Assembly (NCBI GenBank): GCA_028285185.1
Contig: JANQQD010000356.1
Location: forward strand, 1-44,288
Length of the DNA: 44,288 nt
Source of the DNA: Anaerolineae bacterium
Lineage (GTDB): Bacteria; Pseudomonadota; Alphaproteobacteria; DSM-16000; Inquilinaceae
Direction: 5' to 3'
In this document: piece after piece, positions 15,952 through 23,310 of the stretch
Layout of the letters: the number at the start of each line of letters is the position of its first letter
Numbering within the stretch: the first letter of the stretch is position 1
Program-made: the position numbers and the translations under genes
Notes under the pieces: generated by a model
The model's database searches: none
What the model was told of the DNA's origin: nothing
What the model saw: the letters and a program-made list of their open reading frames with translations, nothing else

Positions 15952-17526
15952 ATGACCTTGACGCAACTTGTGCTGCGACCGTTGTCCGCTCTGGTACTTC
16001 TAGTCGCGCTCGCCGTCACTATGGTTAATGTGAGCGCGGCCGAGCTGACCGTCACCACGCCTACAGGCGTCACCGCCGAGATTGAGGTGCTGGCCTGGTC
16101 GGGCGATGCCCGCGACTTCGTGCGGGCCCGTCTGACCGCACCGGGGAGAACCTCGATAGAGCCCGGCCGCTATGCACTTCGCCTGACCGGAACCGACTAT
16201 CGCTTTGGCCCAGTGGACCTGTCGGCGTTGAACCAAACGGTGGGTCTGGGATCGCTGACCGTTCGGGTGCCAGAGCGCGCTGCACCGACCACCATCTACA
16301 TACTGGACCATGACCAGGGCGGCGTCGCGGCGGCGATCGCAACAGATGCTGTGGCGGCCGTACTGCCCGGCCGCTTCAACCTGCAGCGCGATCTGGCGGA
16401 AACCGCATTGCCGCTGGATGTTTCGGCCGGCGACGTTATTGAGATCGACTTTGCCGCCGTGACGGTCGAGCTGCCGTCGGATGCGGGTGGGGCCCCGGTC
16501 TATCTGGCTGACCCGATCGATGCCATTGCGGCGTATGGCGACCCGCGGGCGGGCGCGATCGCCGTCGCTCCTGGCCCTTACCGTGTCGTCGGCGCCGAAG
16601 GCAATGGCGGACTGCCGGTATTTGCGGAACCCGGACGCATAGCCTCCGTAACGCCCGCCCTGATTGCCGTGGTTCCAGTCGGCGAAGGCGGCACGCCGTT
16701 CGTCGTCTTCGATGCGGCAACGGGTGATCCGGTGCTGTCGGCCCGGACGGGCGATGCCTCGCACCCCCTGATGGTTCGGGACGGCACGACTCTGGCCATG
16801 GCGCTCAGCATCGGCGACTGGACCACGCCGGAGGCGCTGGCGGCCGCCCCCCGGTTCCTGGCCACCGCGGGGGAGGTCACGCGGTTCTGGCAGTTGCCGG
16901 ACAATCGCCTTGTCGGCGGTCGCGGCGACCTCGAAGCGGGACGCCTGGTTGAGTGGCGGACCAACGACGACCGGCTGGTGGTCGCGGGCGGCGAGGCTCG
17001 GCTACGGCTGATCGCCGCTGAGCCGTCGCTGGCCGACGTCACGCTTGTCCGCATCGATGGCGACGATCAGGTTGAGGTCGCACGCGCAGCACAGACCGCA
17101 ATCGCGCCACCGACCTCGGAGATCATGATCGACATCCCCGCCGATCTGCCGGCCGGCGCCTTGCTGAAGGCCGTCGCTGACATCGAGCGGTCCGACGGGT
17201 CGACCCTGCGGGGCGAGAGCCGGCCGACCGTCGTCGTGGTGCTGGACGTCGCTGCACCGCAGGACTTGGCGGCCGCGGCAGACGGCCCGACATCGGTGGC
17301 GTTGACATGGGCGGAAGCCGGTGGCGCCGATTTTGCCGGCTATCAGGTCTGGCGCCAGCCCACTGGGCGGGTTCCGGCCTCCGGCCCCCTGCTGCTGGCC
17401 GAGACGCGGTTCATCGACCGCGGGCTGAGCCGCGGGGGCGCCTACGCCTACACCGTCTGCGCGGTGGACAGTCGGGGCCTGGCGGCCGCCTGCAGTGCGT
17501 CGGCGGAGATTCTGATCGCTGAATGA
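15952..17526 (+). CDS. Exported protein with C-terminal fibronectin type III domain
   Basis: A 524-residue protein with a signal peptide (LSALVLLVALAVTMVNVSAAE, about residues 10-28). The long middle part is beta-rich and I do not recognise it. Residues about 434-524 look like a fibronectin type III domain (APQDLAAAADG, VALTWAEAG, GYQVWRQ, YAYTVCAVDSRG). No catalytic motif or membrane anchor was seen. The start at 15952 is chosen because the signal peptide begins there; the frame is open back to 15871 but that extension overlaps the giant gene's start and does not look like protein. The gene is divergent from the RHS giant with only 79 nt between starts, so the two probably share a regulatory region. 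It may be a partner or chaperone of the giant, by inference. Confidence 0.75.
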   Translation: MTLTQLVLRPLSALVLLVALAVTMVNVSAAELTVTTPTGVTAEIEVLAWSGDARDFVRARLTAPGRTSIEPGRYALRLTGTDYRFGPVDLSALNQTVGLGSLTVRVPERAAPTTIYILDHDQGGVAAAIATDAVAAVLPGRFNLQRDLAETALPLDVSAGDVIEIDFAAVTVELPSDAGGAPVYLADPIDAIAAYGDPRAGAIAVAPGPYRVVGAEGNGGLPVFAEPGRIASVTPALIAVVPVGEGGTPFVVFDAATGDPVLSARTGDASHPLMVRDGTTLAMALSIGDWTTPEALAAAPRFLATAGEVTRFWQLPDNRLVGGRGDLEAGRLVEWRTNDDRLVVAGGEARLRLIAAEPSLADVTLVRIDGDDQVEVARAAQTAIAPPTSEIMIDIPADLPAGALLKAVADIERSDGSTLRGESRPTVVVVLDVAAPQDLAAAADGPTSVALTWAEAGGADFAGYQVWRQPTGRVPASGPLLLAETRFIDRGLSRGGAYAYTVCAVDSRGLAAACSASAEILIAE

Positions 17527-17567
17527 TCAGGCTGGGTGCGGAGTATCCCGAGATTGCACCCGGACTG

Positions 17568-17605
17568 ACCCCGCGCTATATAATATCTGTTATATAACGC
17601 GGGGT
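17568..17605 (+). promoter_or_regulatory. Palindromic operator overlapping the toxin-antitoxin promoter
   Basis: A 38-nt inverted repeat has two 16-nt arms (17568-17583 and 17590-17605; outer block ACCCCGCG/CGCGGGGT, inner block TATATAA/TTATATA) with one mismatch and a 6-nt centre. A perfect -10 (TATAAT, 17579-17584) lies inside it, with a possible -35 TTGCAC at 17554-17559 (19-nt spacer). The antitoxin ATG is 7 nt after the repeat, with no ribosome site. This is the expected layout for autorepression by the AbrB-type antitoxin alone or with Doc. Confidence 0.75.
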
Positions 17606-17611
17606 CTCTCT

Positions 17612-17839
17612 ATGCTCACATTCAAGGTGACGACGGTCGGCGCGTCATCGGGCGTGATTCTCACCAAGGAAGCGATGGCCCGACTGAAGGTCAAGAAGGG
17701 CGATACGCTCTATCTCACCGAGGCGCCGGACGGCGGATACCGTCTTACACCCTATGACCCCGAATTCGCACGCCAGATGGCTCTGGCGGAAGACATCATG
17801 CATGACGACCGTGAGGTGCTTCGGGCGCTGGCGAAGTGA
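17612..17839 (+). CDS. AbrB/MazE-family antitoxin
   Basis: A 75-residue DNA-binding antitoxin. Residues 1-45 fit the swapped-hairpin AbrB fold (TTVGASSGVILTKEAMARLK, then KKGDTLYL). The acidic and helical tail (YDPEFARQMALAEDIM) fits the toxin-binding part seen in antitoxins paired with Doc. Its stop overlaps the start of the toxin gene by 4 nt (GTGA), so the two are translationally coupled. The transcript predicted from the upstream -10 would have a leader of about 21 nt without a Shine-Dalgarno. It probably represses its own promoter through the long palindrome just upstream. Confidence 0.9.
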   Translation: MLTFKVTTVGASSGVILTKEAMARLKVKKGDTLYLTEAPDGGYRLTPYDPEFARQMALAEDIMHDDREVLRALAK

Positions 17840-18234
17840 GCACCGAAGACAGCTGGCGCTGGGTCTCGCTTGACGTGATTTTCGCAATCCATGACCGCCA
17901 GTTGTCAGAACATGGCGGTGCGGATGGCATTCGCGATCGCGGTGCGATTGAAGCGGCCTGCGCACGTCCGATGACTCTCGCCAGCTATGGCCAGCCGGAT
18001 GCTTCCGACTTGGCGGCCGCCTATGCGGTAGGCCTTGCAAAGAACCATGGCTTCGTCGACGGAAACAAGCGGACGGCTTGGGTGGCCGCACGTCTGTTCC
18101 TGGCGGACAATGGACGATCTTTGCGCTTTGACCCGATGGAGGCGATCCGCATCGTTGAGGGTGTCGCGGCCGGTAGCATCGATGAAGTTCAGTTGGCCGC
18201 CTGGTTTCGACGTCATCTCTCCCGTGATCGATAA
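17836..18234 (+). CDS. doc: Death-on-curing (Doc/Fic-fold) toxin
   Basis: A 132-residue toxin of the Doc branch of the Fic fold. The signature loop reads HGFVDGNKRTAW (about residues 68-79), close to the HxFx(D/N)xNKR motif that binds the nucleotide. The N-terminal IHDRQLSEHGGADGIRDRG also matches Doc proteins. Characterised Doc phosphorylates elongation factor Tu and stops translation; the same activity is inferred here. It starts with GTG overlapping the antitoxin stop. The length is typical and no lesion is visible, so the module looks functional. The antitoxin is AbrB-like and not Phd, a combination known in proteobacteria. Confidence 0.92.
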   Translation: MSTEDSWRWVSLDVIFAIHDRQLSEHGGADGIRDRGAIEAACARPMTLASYGQPDASDLAAAYAVGLAKNHGFVDGNKRTAWVAARLFLADNGRSLRFDPMEAIRIVEGVAAGSIDEVQLAAWFRRHLSRDR

Positions 18235-18248
18235 CGCCGGATCACCCC

Positions 18249-18277
18249 TTGCGTCCGGCCGATGGCGACGCGATATT
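18249..18277 (+). promoter_or_regulatory. Promoter of the SRP RNA gene
   Basis: A -35 TTGCGT (18249-18254), 17-nt spacer and -10 GATATT (18272-18277) place the transcription start near 18284-18285. That is the first base of the predicted terminal stem of the SRP RNA. The match of promoter and RNA end was found independently, which strengthens both calls. Confidence 0.65.
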
Positions 18278-18284
18278 CACCGGT

Positions 18285-18380
18285 GGAAGGCTGGCGCGGA
18301 CGGACCCCTCGCCAACCCGGTCAGATCCGGAAGGAAGCAGCCGTAACGAGTTTCGGTCCGGGTCGACTGTCCAGTCTTCC
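18285..18380 (+). ncRNA. ffs: Signal recognition particle RNA (4.5S type)
   Basis: RNA part of the signal recognition particle, which with Ffh delivers membrane and exported proteins to SecYEG. The conserved apical hairpin is present as GGTCAGATCCGGAAGGAAGC followed by AGCC (18319-18342), with a GGAA tetraloop closed by TCC/GGA. The ends pair: GGAAGGCTGG (18285-18294) with CCAGTCTTCC (18371-18380), including one G-U. Inner GGACCC/GGGTC blocks also pair. The usual bacterial symmetric loop reads CAGG on the 5' side; here it is CAGA. The gene lies between the doc gene and the convergent TetR gene. Confidence 0.93.
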
Positions 18381-18398
18381 GCCTTCCTTGGCCGCATG

Positions 18399-18998
18399 TC
18401 ATTGCGGTGCGAACAGCCTTTCCAACAATGTGCGGATCCCGCGATAGAGATTGTCGTGGGCGGTCGGTGAGGGTTCGGCCTCGGCTAGCCAAAGCACCGC
18501 TTCGTTCAGCGCGCCCGACACGAGAACGGTCAGAACCTCCGCGGACAGGGGGGGTTGGGGTGCCTCATCCAGCACGGCGGTTATGCCCTCTCTCAACGAC
18601 CCGACGCTGTGGCGGGCATCTATCTCTCGCCAGCGTGTCCATCCCAGCACCGCCGGGCCGTCGATCAGGTAGATCTGTCGGATGTCGGGCCCAAGGCACG
18701 CGTCGACATAGGCGCGGCATCCCGCGGCCAGGCCTTCGAAGGCGGTGGGCTCTCCCTCCGCCTCCGCCGACACAACCGCCACGATCTCGCCGGCAGTCTC
18801 TTCGAACACCGCCTCGAACAGGCCGGCCTTGTCGCGGAAGTGATAGTAGAGCGCGCCACGCGTCACGGCCGCCTGGCGTACGATCGCTTCCGTCGCAGCG
18901 TCCGCAAAGCCCGCCCCGGCAAAGATCTCCCGCGCCGCTGACAAGAGTGCAGCGCGCGTCTGCGCGTGTCGTTCGGCATTGGTGCGTCGCTGTTGCAT
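18399..18998 (-). CDS. TetR/AcrR-family regulator
   Basis: A 199-residue repressor-type protein. The N-terminal helix-turn-helix is clear (TEAIVRQAAVTRGALYYHF, then RDKAGLFEAVF). The C-terminal ligand domain is diverged and gives no substrate clue. It is divergent from the VOC/glyoxalase-like gene with 77 nt between starts, and an inverted repeat in that gap overlaps its own promoter. It therefore probably represses itself and the neighbour. The ATG at 18998 is the first start in a frame that matches the family length; the ribosome site is weak. Confidence 0.92.
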   Translation of the reverse strand: MQQRRTNAERHAQTRAALLSAAREIFAGAGFADAATEAIVRQAAVTRGALYYHFRDKAGLFEAVFEETAGEIVAVVSAEAEGEPTAFEGLAAGCRAYVDACLGPDIRQIYLIDGPAVLGWTRWREIDARHSVGSLREGITAVLDEAPQPPLSAEVLTVLVSGALNEAVLWLAEAEPSPTAHDNLYRGIRTLLERLFAPQ

Positions 18999-19019
18999 AC
19001 AGGCATCCTGTTTGTTAGA

Positions 19020-19048
19020 TACATACAGACAGTATGTTTTTTGAACAA
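19020..19048 (-). promoter_or_regulatory. Promoter and TetR operator between tetR and the VOC gene
   Basis: On the minus strand a -35 TTGTTC (19048-19043), a 17-nt spacer and a -10 TATGTA (19025-19020) serve the TetR gene. The inverted repeat ACATAC-n5-GTATGT (19021-19037) sits in the spacer and -10, the usual place for TetR-family autorepression. The neighbouring VOC gene starts at 19076, so the same site could control it. Confidence 0.65.
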
Positions 19049-19075
19049 GCTTCCCACAGGAAAGGATGTGAGACC

Positions 19076-19489
19076 ATGCGCCTGGTCGACTGCTACCCCA
19101 TCATCATGACCGATAAGTTGGCGGATTGCCGGGATTTCTACGTCGGCCGGCTCGGCTTCTCGGTGGCGTTCGAGGCAAGCTGGTTCGTCTATCTGGTCAG
19201 CGACGGCGCCACCGGCATCGCCTTCATGGCCAGCGACCACCCCTCACGCCCGCCGGGGGAAGAGACCTTCGGCGGCCAGGGCCTGCTGTTGACCCTGCAG
19301 GTGGAAGACGCCGCGGCGGCGTATGACCGGATAGTTGCCTCCGGCGCCACCATCCACCATCCGCTGACCGACGAGGCCTGGGGCCAGCGCCGCTTCCTGC
19401 TGCGCGATCCGGCCGGAACCTGGGTCGACGTGGTTCAGCAGATTGCGCCTGCTGAGGGCTTTTGGGAGCAGTATGTACCCGCGGCCTGA
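19076..19489 (+). CDS. VOC (glyoxalase/bleomycin resistance/dioxygenase) superfamily protein
   Basis: A 137-residue single-domain VOC protein made of paired beta-alpha-beta-beta-beta units. Visible pieces are MTDKLADCRDFYVGRLGFSV at the start, ASWFVYLVSDGATGIAFM in the middle, and WGQRRFLLRDPAGTWVDVVQ near the end. Family members bind metal or small aromatic ligands and serve as glyoxalases, dioxygenases or drug-binding proteins; the substrate is not evident. AAAGGA 9 nt upstream supports the start at 19076 over the earlier ATG at 19034, which lies in the promoter region. It is probably controlled by the divergent TetR gene. Confidence 0.85.
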   Translation: MRLVDCYPIIMTDKLADCRDFYVGRLGFSVAFEASWFVYLVSDGATGIAFMASDHPSRPPGEETFGGQGLLLTLQVEDAAAAYDRIVASGATIHHPLTDEAWGQRRFLLRDPAGTWVDVVQQIAPAEGFWEQYVPAA

Positions 19490-19513
19490 TGACAGCACCG
19501 ATCTCGCGGCAAG

Positions 19514-19534
19514 GGCGCCCTCGACGAGGGCGCC
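19514..19534. other. Perfect GC hairpin after the VOC gene
   Basis: GGCGCCCTC-GAC-GAGGGCGCC can form a 9-bp stem with a 3-nt loop 24 nt after the stop codon. There is no T-run after it, so it may stabilise the 3' end or act as a weak terminator, but this cannot be settled by reading. Confidence 0.4.
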
Positions 19535-19636
19535 GGCGTGGGGTAATCGGAAACCCGCATCCTGCAGGTCAGGAGGCACAGCCTTCCCGACTGCGCGGAC
19601 CGGCGGCCCCGCAACCCCCGGACAACGGGCCACGTC

Positions 19637-20377
19637 ATGGAGCTCGAGAGCCTCGCCATCGTCATGGCGGCGTTCCTGTTCGCCGCATTCGTGAAGGGCA
19701 CCACGGGTCTGGGTTTCTCCACGGCGGCGCTGCCGATCCTCGTTCTGTCGATCGGTCTGAAGGCGGCCCTGCCGCTCGTGATCATCCCGTCACTCACCAG
19801 CAACGTGCTGTTGATGCGGTCGGCGGGCCAGTTCCGCCCGACGCTCCGCCGGTTCTGGCCCCTATACCTTGCCTCACTCCCTGGGATCGCCTTTGGGCTT
19901 GCGCTCCTGGCCTGGGTCGACCCGCTGGTGCCCACGGCCGTGCTGGGCACGGTGCTGATCGCCTATTCGGCCTATGCGCTGAGCCAGCGCAGGCTCGCTC
20001 TGCGGCCAAGCCTGGAACGGCCACTCAAGATCCCGACGGGGCTGGTCACCGGCCTTATCAACGGCTGGACGGGGTCTCAGGTCATGCCGGTGCTGCCTTA
20101 TCTCATGGCGCTCGGTCTCGAGCCCAACCGTTTCGTGCAGGCGATCAACATCTCGTTCACGGTGGGAAGCCTGGCGATGATCATCGGCCTTTCGCGGCTG
20201 GGCCTGTTCACGGCCGATACGGCCCTGGTGTCGGCCCTGGGTGTCCTGCCGGTCTTCGCCGGCGTCCATCTGGGCACGCGCGCCCGCCGTTGGCTATCGC
20301 CGGATGGGTTCCGCCGGGCCGTCCTGATCGTGCTGATCTGCCTCGGCAGTGGGATGATCGTGCGGTCGCTGATCTGA
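19637..20377 (+). CDS. TauE/SafE-family sulfite/organic anion exporter
   Basis: A 246-residue membrane protein with about eight hydrophobic segments. It has the family opening (FAAFVKGTTGLGFSTAALPI) and the matching half-repeat (GLVTGLINGWTGSQVMPVLP). TauE/SafE proteins move sulfite, sulfoacetate or related anions out of the cell; the true substrate here is unknown. The ATG at 19637 lacks a strong ribosome site. It ends 3 nt from the tail of the convergent azlD-like gene. Confidence 0.9.
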   Translation: MELESLAIVMAAFLFAAFVKGTTGLGFSTAALPILVLSIGLKAALPLVIIPSLTSNVLLMRSAGQFRPTLRRFWPLYLASLPGIAFGLALLAWVDPLVPTAVLGTVLIAYSAYALSQRRLALRPSLERPLKIPTGLVTGLINGWTGSQVMPVLPYLMALGLEPNRFVQAINISFTVGSLAMIIGLSRLGLFTADTALVSALGVLPVFAGVHLGTRARRWLSPDGFRRAVLIVLICLGSGMIVRSLI

Positions 20378-20380
20378 CCG

Positions 20381-20698
20381 TCAGCCCGGTACCGTCTGGA
20401 ACAAATGGGCGCCCAGGACCAGGAGCCCGACGCCGAGCCCGATCGAGGCCAGCATTCGCCCGGTGAGATGGAAGGCGCCCAGGGCCGCGACCAGCGCCAC
20501 CGCCTCGACCACGCCGCCGCGCAGCACGGCCGGCGCCAGGATGGCGGCGAAGGCACAGCCCGGCAGCCCCTGCAGCACCCTTTGCGCCGCCGGCCCGCGA
20601 ACGAGCCAGCTGGCCAGGGCATACCCGCCCAGCCGCGTCGCCAACACGATCACGGCCATCATCCCGATGGCGATGGCAGCCGAAACATCACCGGGCAT
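20381..20698 (-). CDS. azlD: AzlD-family small subunit of branched-chain amino acid exporter
   Basis: A 105-residue protein with three to four membrane segments (AIGMMAVIVLATRLGGYALA, then ALVAALGAFHLTGRMLASIG). The GCAFAAILAPAVLRGG stretch is typical of AzlD. With AzlC it forms a two-part exporter of branched-chain amino acids and analogues. It starts inside the 3' end of the azlC-like gene (11-nt overlap), so it is translationally coupled. Confidence 0.88.
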   Translation of the reverse strand: MPGDVSAAIAIGMMAVIVLATRLGGYALASWLVRGPAAQRVLQGLPGCAFAAILAPAVLRGGVVEAVALVAALGAFHLTGRMLASIGLGVGLLVLGAHLFQTVPG

Positions 20699-21431
20699 GG
20701 CGGCGCAGCTCCAACACGACGGCCGCAGCGGCGCCGAGCGCGACCGCGACCGGCAGGGCCAGGGCCCCCGGCATCAGTCGCTCAAGCCCGATGGATGCCA
20801 GGCCGGCGATGATCCAGGGTGCACGAGGTCCCCGATTGCCCTTCACCAGGATCATCATCAGGACGGCAAGGAACAGCGTGCCGGCGGCACCCAGCGCCCC
20901 TGCCGTCGTAGCGTCCACTGCGTCGGGAATCAGCAGGCCCAGCGCCGTGCCGGCAACCCAGGCCACGAACATGCAGGCACCGCTGGCGGCAATGAAGGCG
21001 AGGCGGTTGGGCGTGGTCTCCGCCTTCAGCGTCAGCACCCAGTTGGCGTCGGTGAGAAAGACCAGCGCAGCGTAACGGGGGATCGGGCGATAGGCCTTCA
21101 GGATGGGCGGCAGCGTCATGCCCATCAGCGTATGCCGGCCGGTGACCAACACGGTCGACACCGCGATCGCCAGCAGCGGCAGAGGCTCCGCCCAAAGTTC
21201 CAGTGCCGGAAACTGCGCGGAACCGGCAAAGACGAAGATGCTCATCGCCATAGCGTGAGCGGCCGGCATCCCGAGAGACGCCGCTGCAGAACCGAACAAC
21301 AGCCCGAAGACAAAGGCCGTCAGGGCGAAGCTGCGCGTTGCCGACACCGCGTCACGAACGCTCTGCCAGGTGCCTATGCCCGGTCCGGGGCACCTGGCGA
21401 CGTTCCGGTCGACGGCCTCATGGTCGGTCAT
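20688..21431 (-). CDS. azlC: AzlC-family large subunit of branched-chain amino acid exporter
   Basis: A 247-residue inner-membrane protein. The family signature SIFVFAGSAQFPALELWA is present near residues 65-85, followed by GRHTLMGMTLPPILKAY and the FLTDANWVLTLK stretch. Partner of the downstream azlD-like gene. The start at 21431 (MTDHEAVDRN) has GGGGTGG upstream; the frame is open further upstream, but that extension overlaps the GNAT gene and looks non-native. The third gene of the unit, upstream, encodes an acetyltransferase. Confidence 0.9.
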   Translation of the reverse strand: MTDHEAVDRNVARCPGPGIGTWQSVRDAVSATRSFALTAFVFGLLFGSAAASLGMPAAHAMAMSIFVFAGSAQFPALELWAEPLPLLAIAVSTVLVTGRHTLMGMTLPPILKAYRPIPRYAALVFLTDANWVLTLKAETTPNRLAFIAASGACMFVAWVAGTALGLLIPDAVDATTAGALGAAGTLFLAVLMMILVKGNRGPRAPWIIAGLASIGLERLMPGALALPVAVALGAAAAVVLELRRHAR

Positions 21432-21465
21432 GGCCACCCCGATGGGCTGGTGTCGCCTCGCCGCG

Positions 21466-22047
21466 TCATGCGTCGACCAACTGCTTGCGCATGATCGGCC
21501 GCGTGTCCGACCGCCGCGCACATTCGCTGAAGCCGGCCCGTCGGAAAGCATCGGCAAAGCCCGTCCAGGCGTAGACGGGCGGATACCGTTCGCTCGCCGG
21601 CTCCACTGGATAGCCCTCCAACACTTTGGCGCCGCGCGACCGCGCCAGCGCAGCCGCTCCGTCGAGCAGGGCTGTGGAGACCCCGCGACTGCGATGCGAC
21701 CGGCGAATGAAGAAACAGGTCACCGACCAGACCGGCGCGTCATCCACCGGCTTCAGAATGCGAGACCGGGCAAGGCCCGGAAACGCCGCCCTCGGGGCCA
21801 CGGAACACCAGCCGACCGCTTCTGCCCCGTCATAGGCCATCACGCCCGGCACTTCGCCCGCTTCGATCACGGCTTTGATGGCATTGCGGTTGCCGCCGGC
21901 CTTCCCCGCCTCCCAGTCGGAGCGGGTGGTGCGCCATAGCATGCACCAGCATCCGCCACTGGCGCCGCGCGGGCCCATCAGAGCCTCGAAATCGCCCCAC
22001 CGGTCCGGCGTGACCGGCTCGATCCGGAAGGATTTGGAGGTGGACAT
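21466..22047 (-). CDS. GNAT-family N-acetyltransferase
   Basis: A 193-residue acetyltransferase. The GNAT core is visible as VWSVTCFFIRRSHRSRGVST (beta-4 and the acetyl-CoA loop, RxxRG type) and AWTGFADAFRRAGFSE near the end. The N-terminal GGCWCMLWRTT is seen in a subgroup of uncharacterised GNATs. The acceptor substrate is unknown. It lies 34 nt upstream of azlC on the same strand, so the acetylated product and exporter may be linked; that is only context. Confidence 0.85.
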   Translation of the reverse strand: MSTSKSFRIEPVTPDRWGDFEALMGPRGASGGCWCMLWRTTRSDWEAGKAGGNRNAIKAVIEAGEVPGVMAYDGAEAVGWCSVAPRAAFPGLARSRILKPVDDAPVWSVTCFFIRRSHRSRGVSTALLDGAAALARSRGAKVLEGYPVEPASERYPPVYAWTGFADAFRRAGFSECARRSDTRPIMRKQLVDA

Positions 22048-22155
22048 GCGACAGGGCCTTCCAACGACACGGGGGACATGAGCCTCATGCGCGGAGCATA
22101 TTCCTATTTCCGGCCGGACTCCACCAAGCTCGACAACGGCATTACAGAAGAGATA

Positions 22156-22186
22156 ATTGACTTAGGCAATGATTTTCGATGACATA
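22156..22186 (+). promoter_or_regulatory. Promoter and MarR-type operator upstream of the MarR-GNAT gene
   Basis: A -35 TTGACT (22157-22162), 18-nt spacer and GACATA (22181-22186) form a plausible promoter. The near-palindrome ATTGACTTAGGCAAT (22156-22170, one mismatched pair) covers the -35 and would suit autorepression by the MarR domain of the downstream protein. Confidence 0.5.
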
Positions 22187-22222
22187 AGCAAACTTCATCG
22201 CTGCGATCAACGGAGGTGATGA

Positions 22223-23152
22223 ATGGGAGACTCTGGACTGTCCCGGAATGTGGAAGCCGTCCGCGGATTCACCCGGTTCTACACGCGCAGGATCGGCGTG
22301 CTGGCCGACGGCCTGTTCGGCACGCCCTTTCCGCTGGCGGAAGCGCGGGTCATCTACGAGCTTGCCCATCATGAGACGACCACGGCGACCGTACTGGCCA
22401 GAGAGCTGGAGCTCGACCCCGGCTATCTGAGCCGGCTGCTCAAGGGCCTTGAAGCGCGCGGCCTGATTGGCCGGCGACCTTCCGAGACCGATGGGCGGCA
22501 ACTCGCCATTGGGCTGACCGCGGCAGGCCGGCAGGCCTTTGCCACCATCAACAGTCGGTCACGCCAGCAGGTGGCCGACATGCTGGACCGCCTGTCAGCC
22601 ACGGACCAGACGCGCCTGGTGCGCGCGATGGGGGAAGTGGAGGCCCTTCTCGGCGCGGGACAAGACTTGCGGGTCCCATACATTCTGCGCCCACACCAGA
22701 TCGGCGACCTAGGCTGGATCATCCAGCGGCACGCCACGCTCTATGCCGAAGAGTATGGCTGGTGCGAAGGCATTGAGGCGATGGTGGCCGAAGTTGCTGC
22801 CGAGTTCCTGCGCAACTTCGATCCTGCGCGCGAGTATTGCTGGATCTCGGAACGGGAGGGCGAGACTGTTGGCTCCGTCGCCATCGTGCGCAAATCAGAC
22901 GAAGTGGCGAAGCTGCGCCTGCTGATTGTGGACCCAAAGGCGCGTGGCCTCGGGATCGGCAGACGTCTGGTGGACGAATGTGTGCGCTTTGCCCGCCAGA
23001 AGGGCTATGCCCGCATCACACTCTGGACCGTCGACGTCCTTACCGCCGCCCGGCACCTCTATGAAATGGCCGGTTTCCGCCTGGAGAGGGAAGAGCCGCA
23101 TCACGGCTTCGGGCCCGCATTGGTCGGTCAGGATTGGGTGCTGGACCTCTGA
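22223..23152 (+). CDS. MarR-type regulator fused to a GNAT acetyltransferase
   Basis: A 309-residue two-domain protein. Residues 1-145 form a MarR winged helix (ARVIYELAHHETTTATVLAR, GYLSRLLKGLEARGLIGR). Residues about 155-309 form a GNAT domain (LLIVDPKARGLGIGRRLVDE with the acetyl-CoA loop, then GYARITLWTVDVLTAARHLY and YEMAGF). This fusion is widespread in proteobacteria and actinobacteria; its acetyl acceptor is mostly unknown. An exceptionally strong ribosome site (GGAGGTGA) precedes the ATG. It stands alone, with the SDR gene 158 nt downstream on the same strand. Confidence 0.92.
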   Translation: MGDSGLSRNVEAVRGFTRFYTRRIGVLADGLFGTPFPLAEARVIYELAHHETTTATVLARELELDPGYLSRLLKGLEARGLIGRRPSETDGRQLAIGLTAAGRQAFATINSRSRQQVADMLDRLSATDQTRLVRAMGEVEALLGAGQDLRVPYILRPHQIGDLGWIIQRHATLYAEEYGWCEGIEAMVAEVAAEFLRNFDPAREYCWISEREGETVGSVAIVRKSDEVAKLRLLIVDPKARGLGIGRRLVDECVRFARQKGYARITLWTVDVLTAARHLYEMAGFRLEREEPHHGFGPALVGQDWVLDL

Positions 23153-23310
23153 CGACGCGGCCGGACGAAATCCGGACGCGACAAGTTCGGCGCCTCTTTC
23201 CCAAAATGCTTAGTTGAAGGGAAACGACCGCGGGTGGGGAGCCGCCAGCTCCGATTTCGATCCAAGATCGGCCGAATGCGCGGACGCCTGACAGGAGGAA
23301 CAATGCGACC

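Noticed and set aside
23153..23310. Terminator after the MarR-GNAT gene (CCGGA-n5-TCCGG)
   Set aside because: The stem is only 5 bp and no T-run follows; not strong enough to report as a feature.
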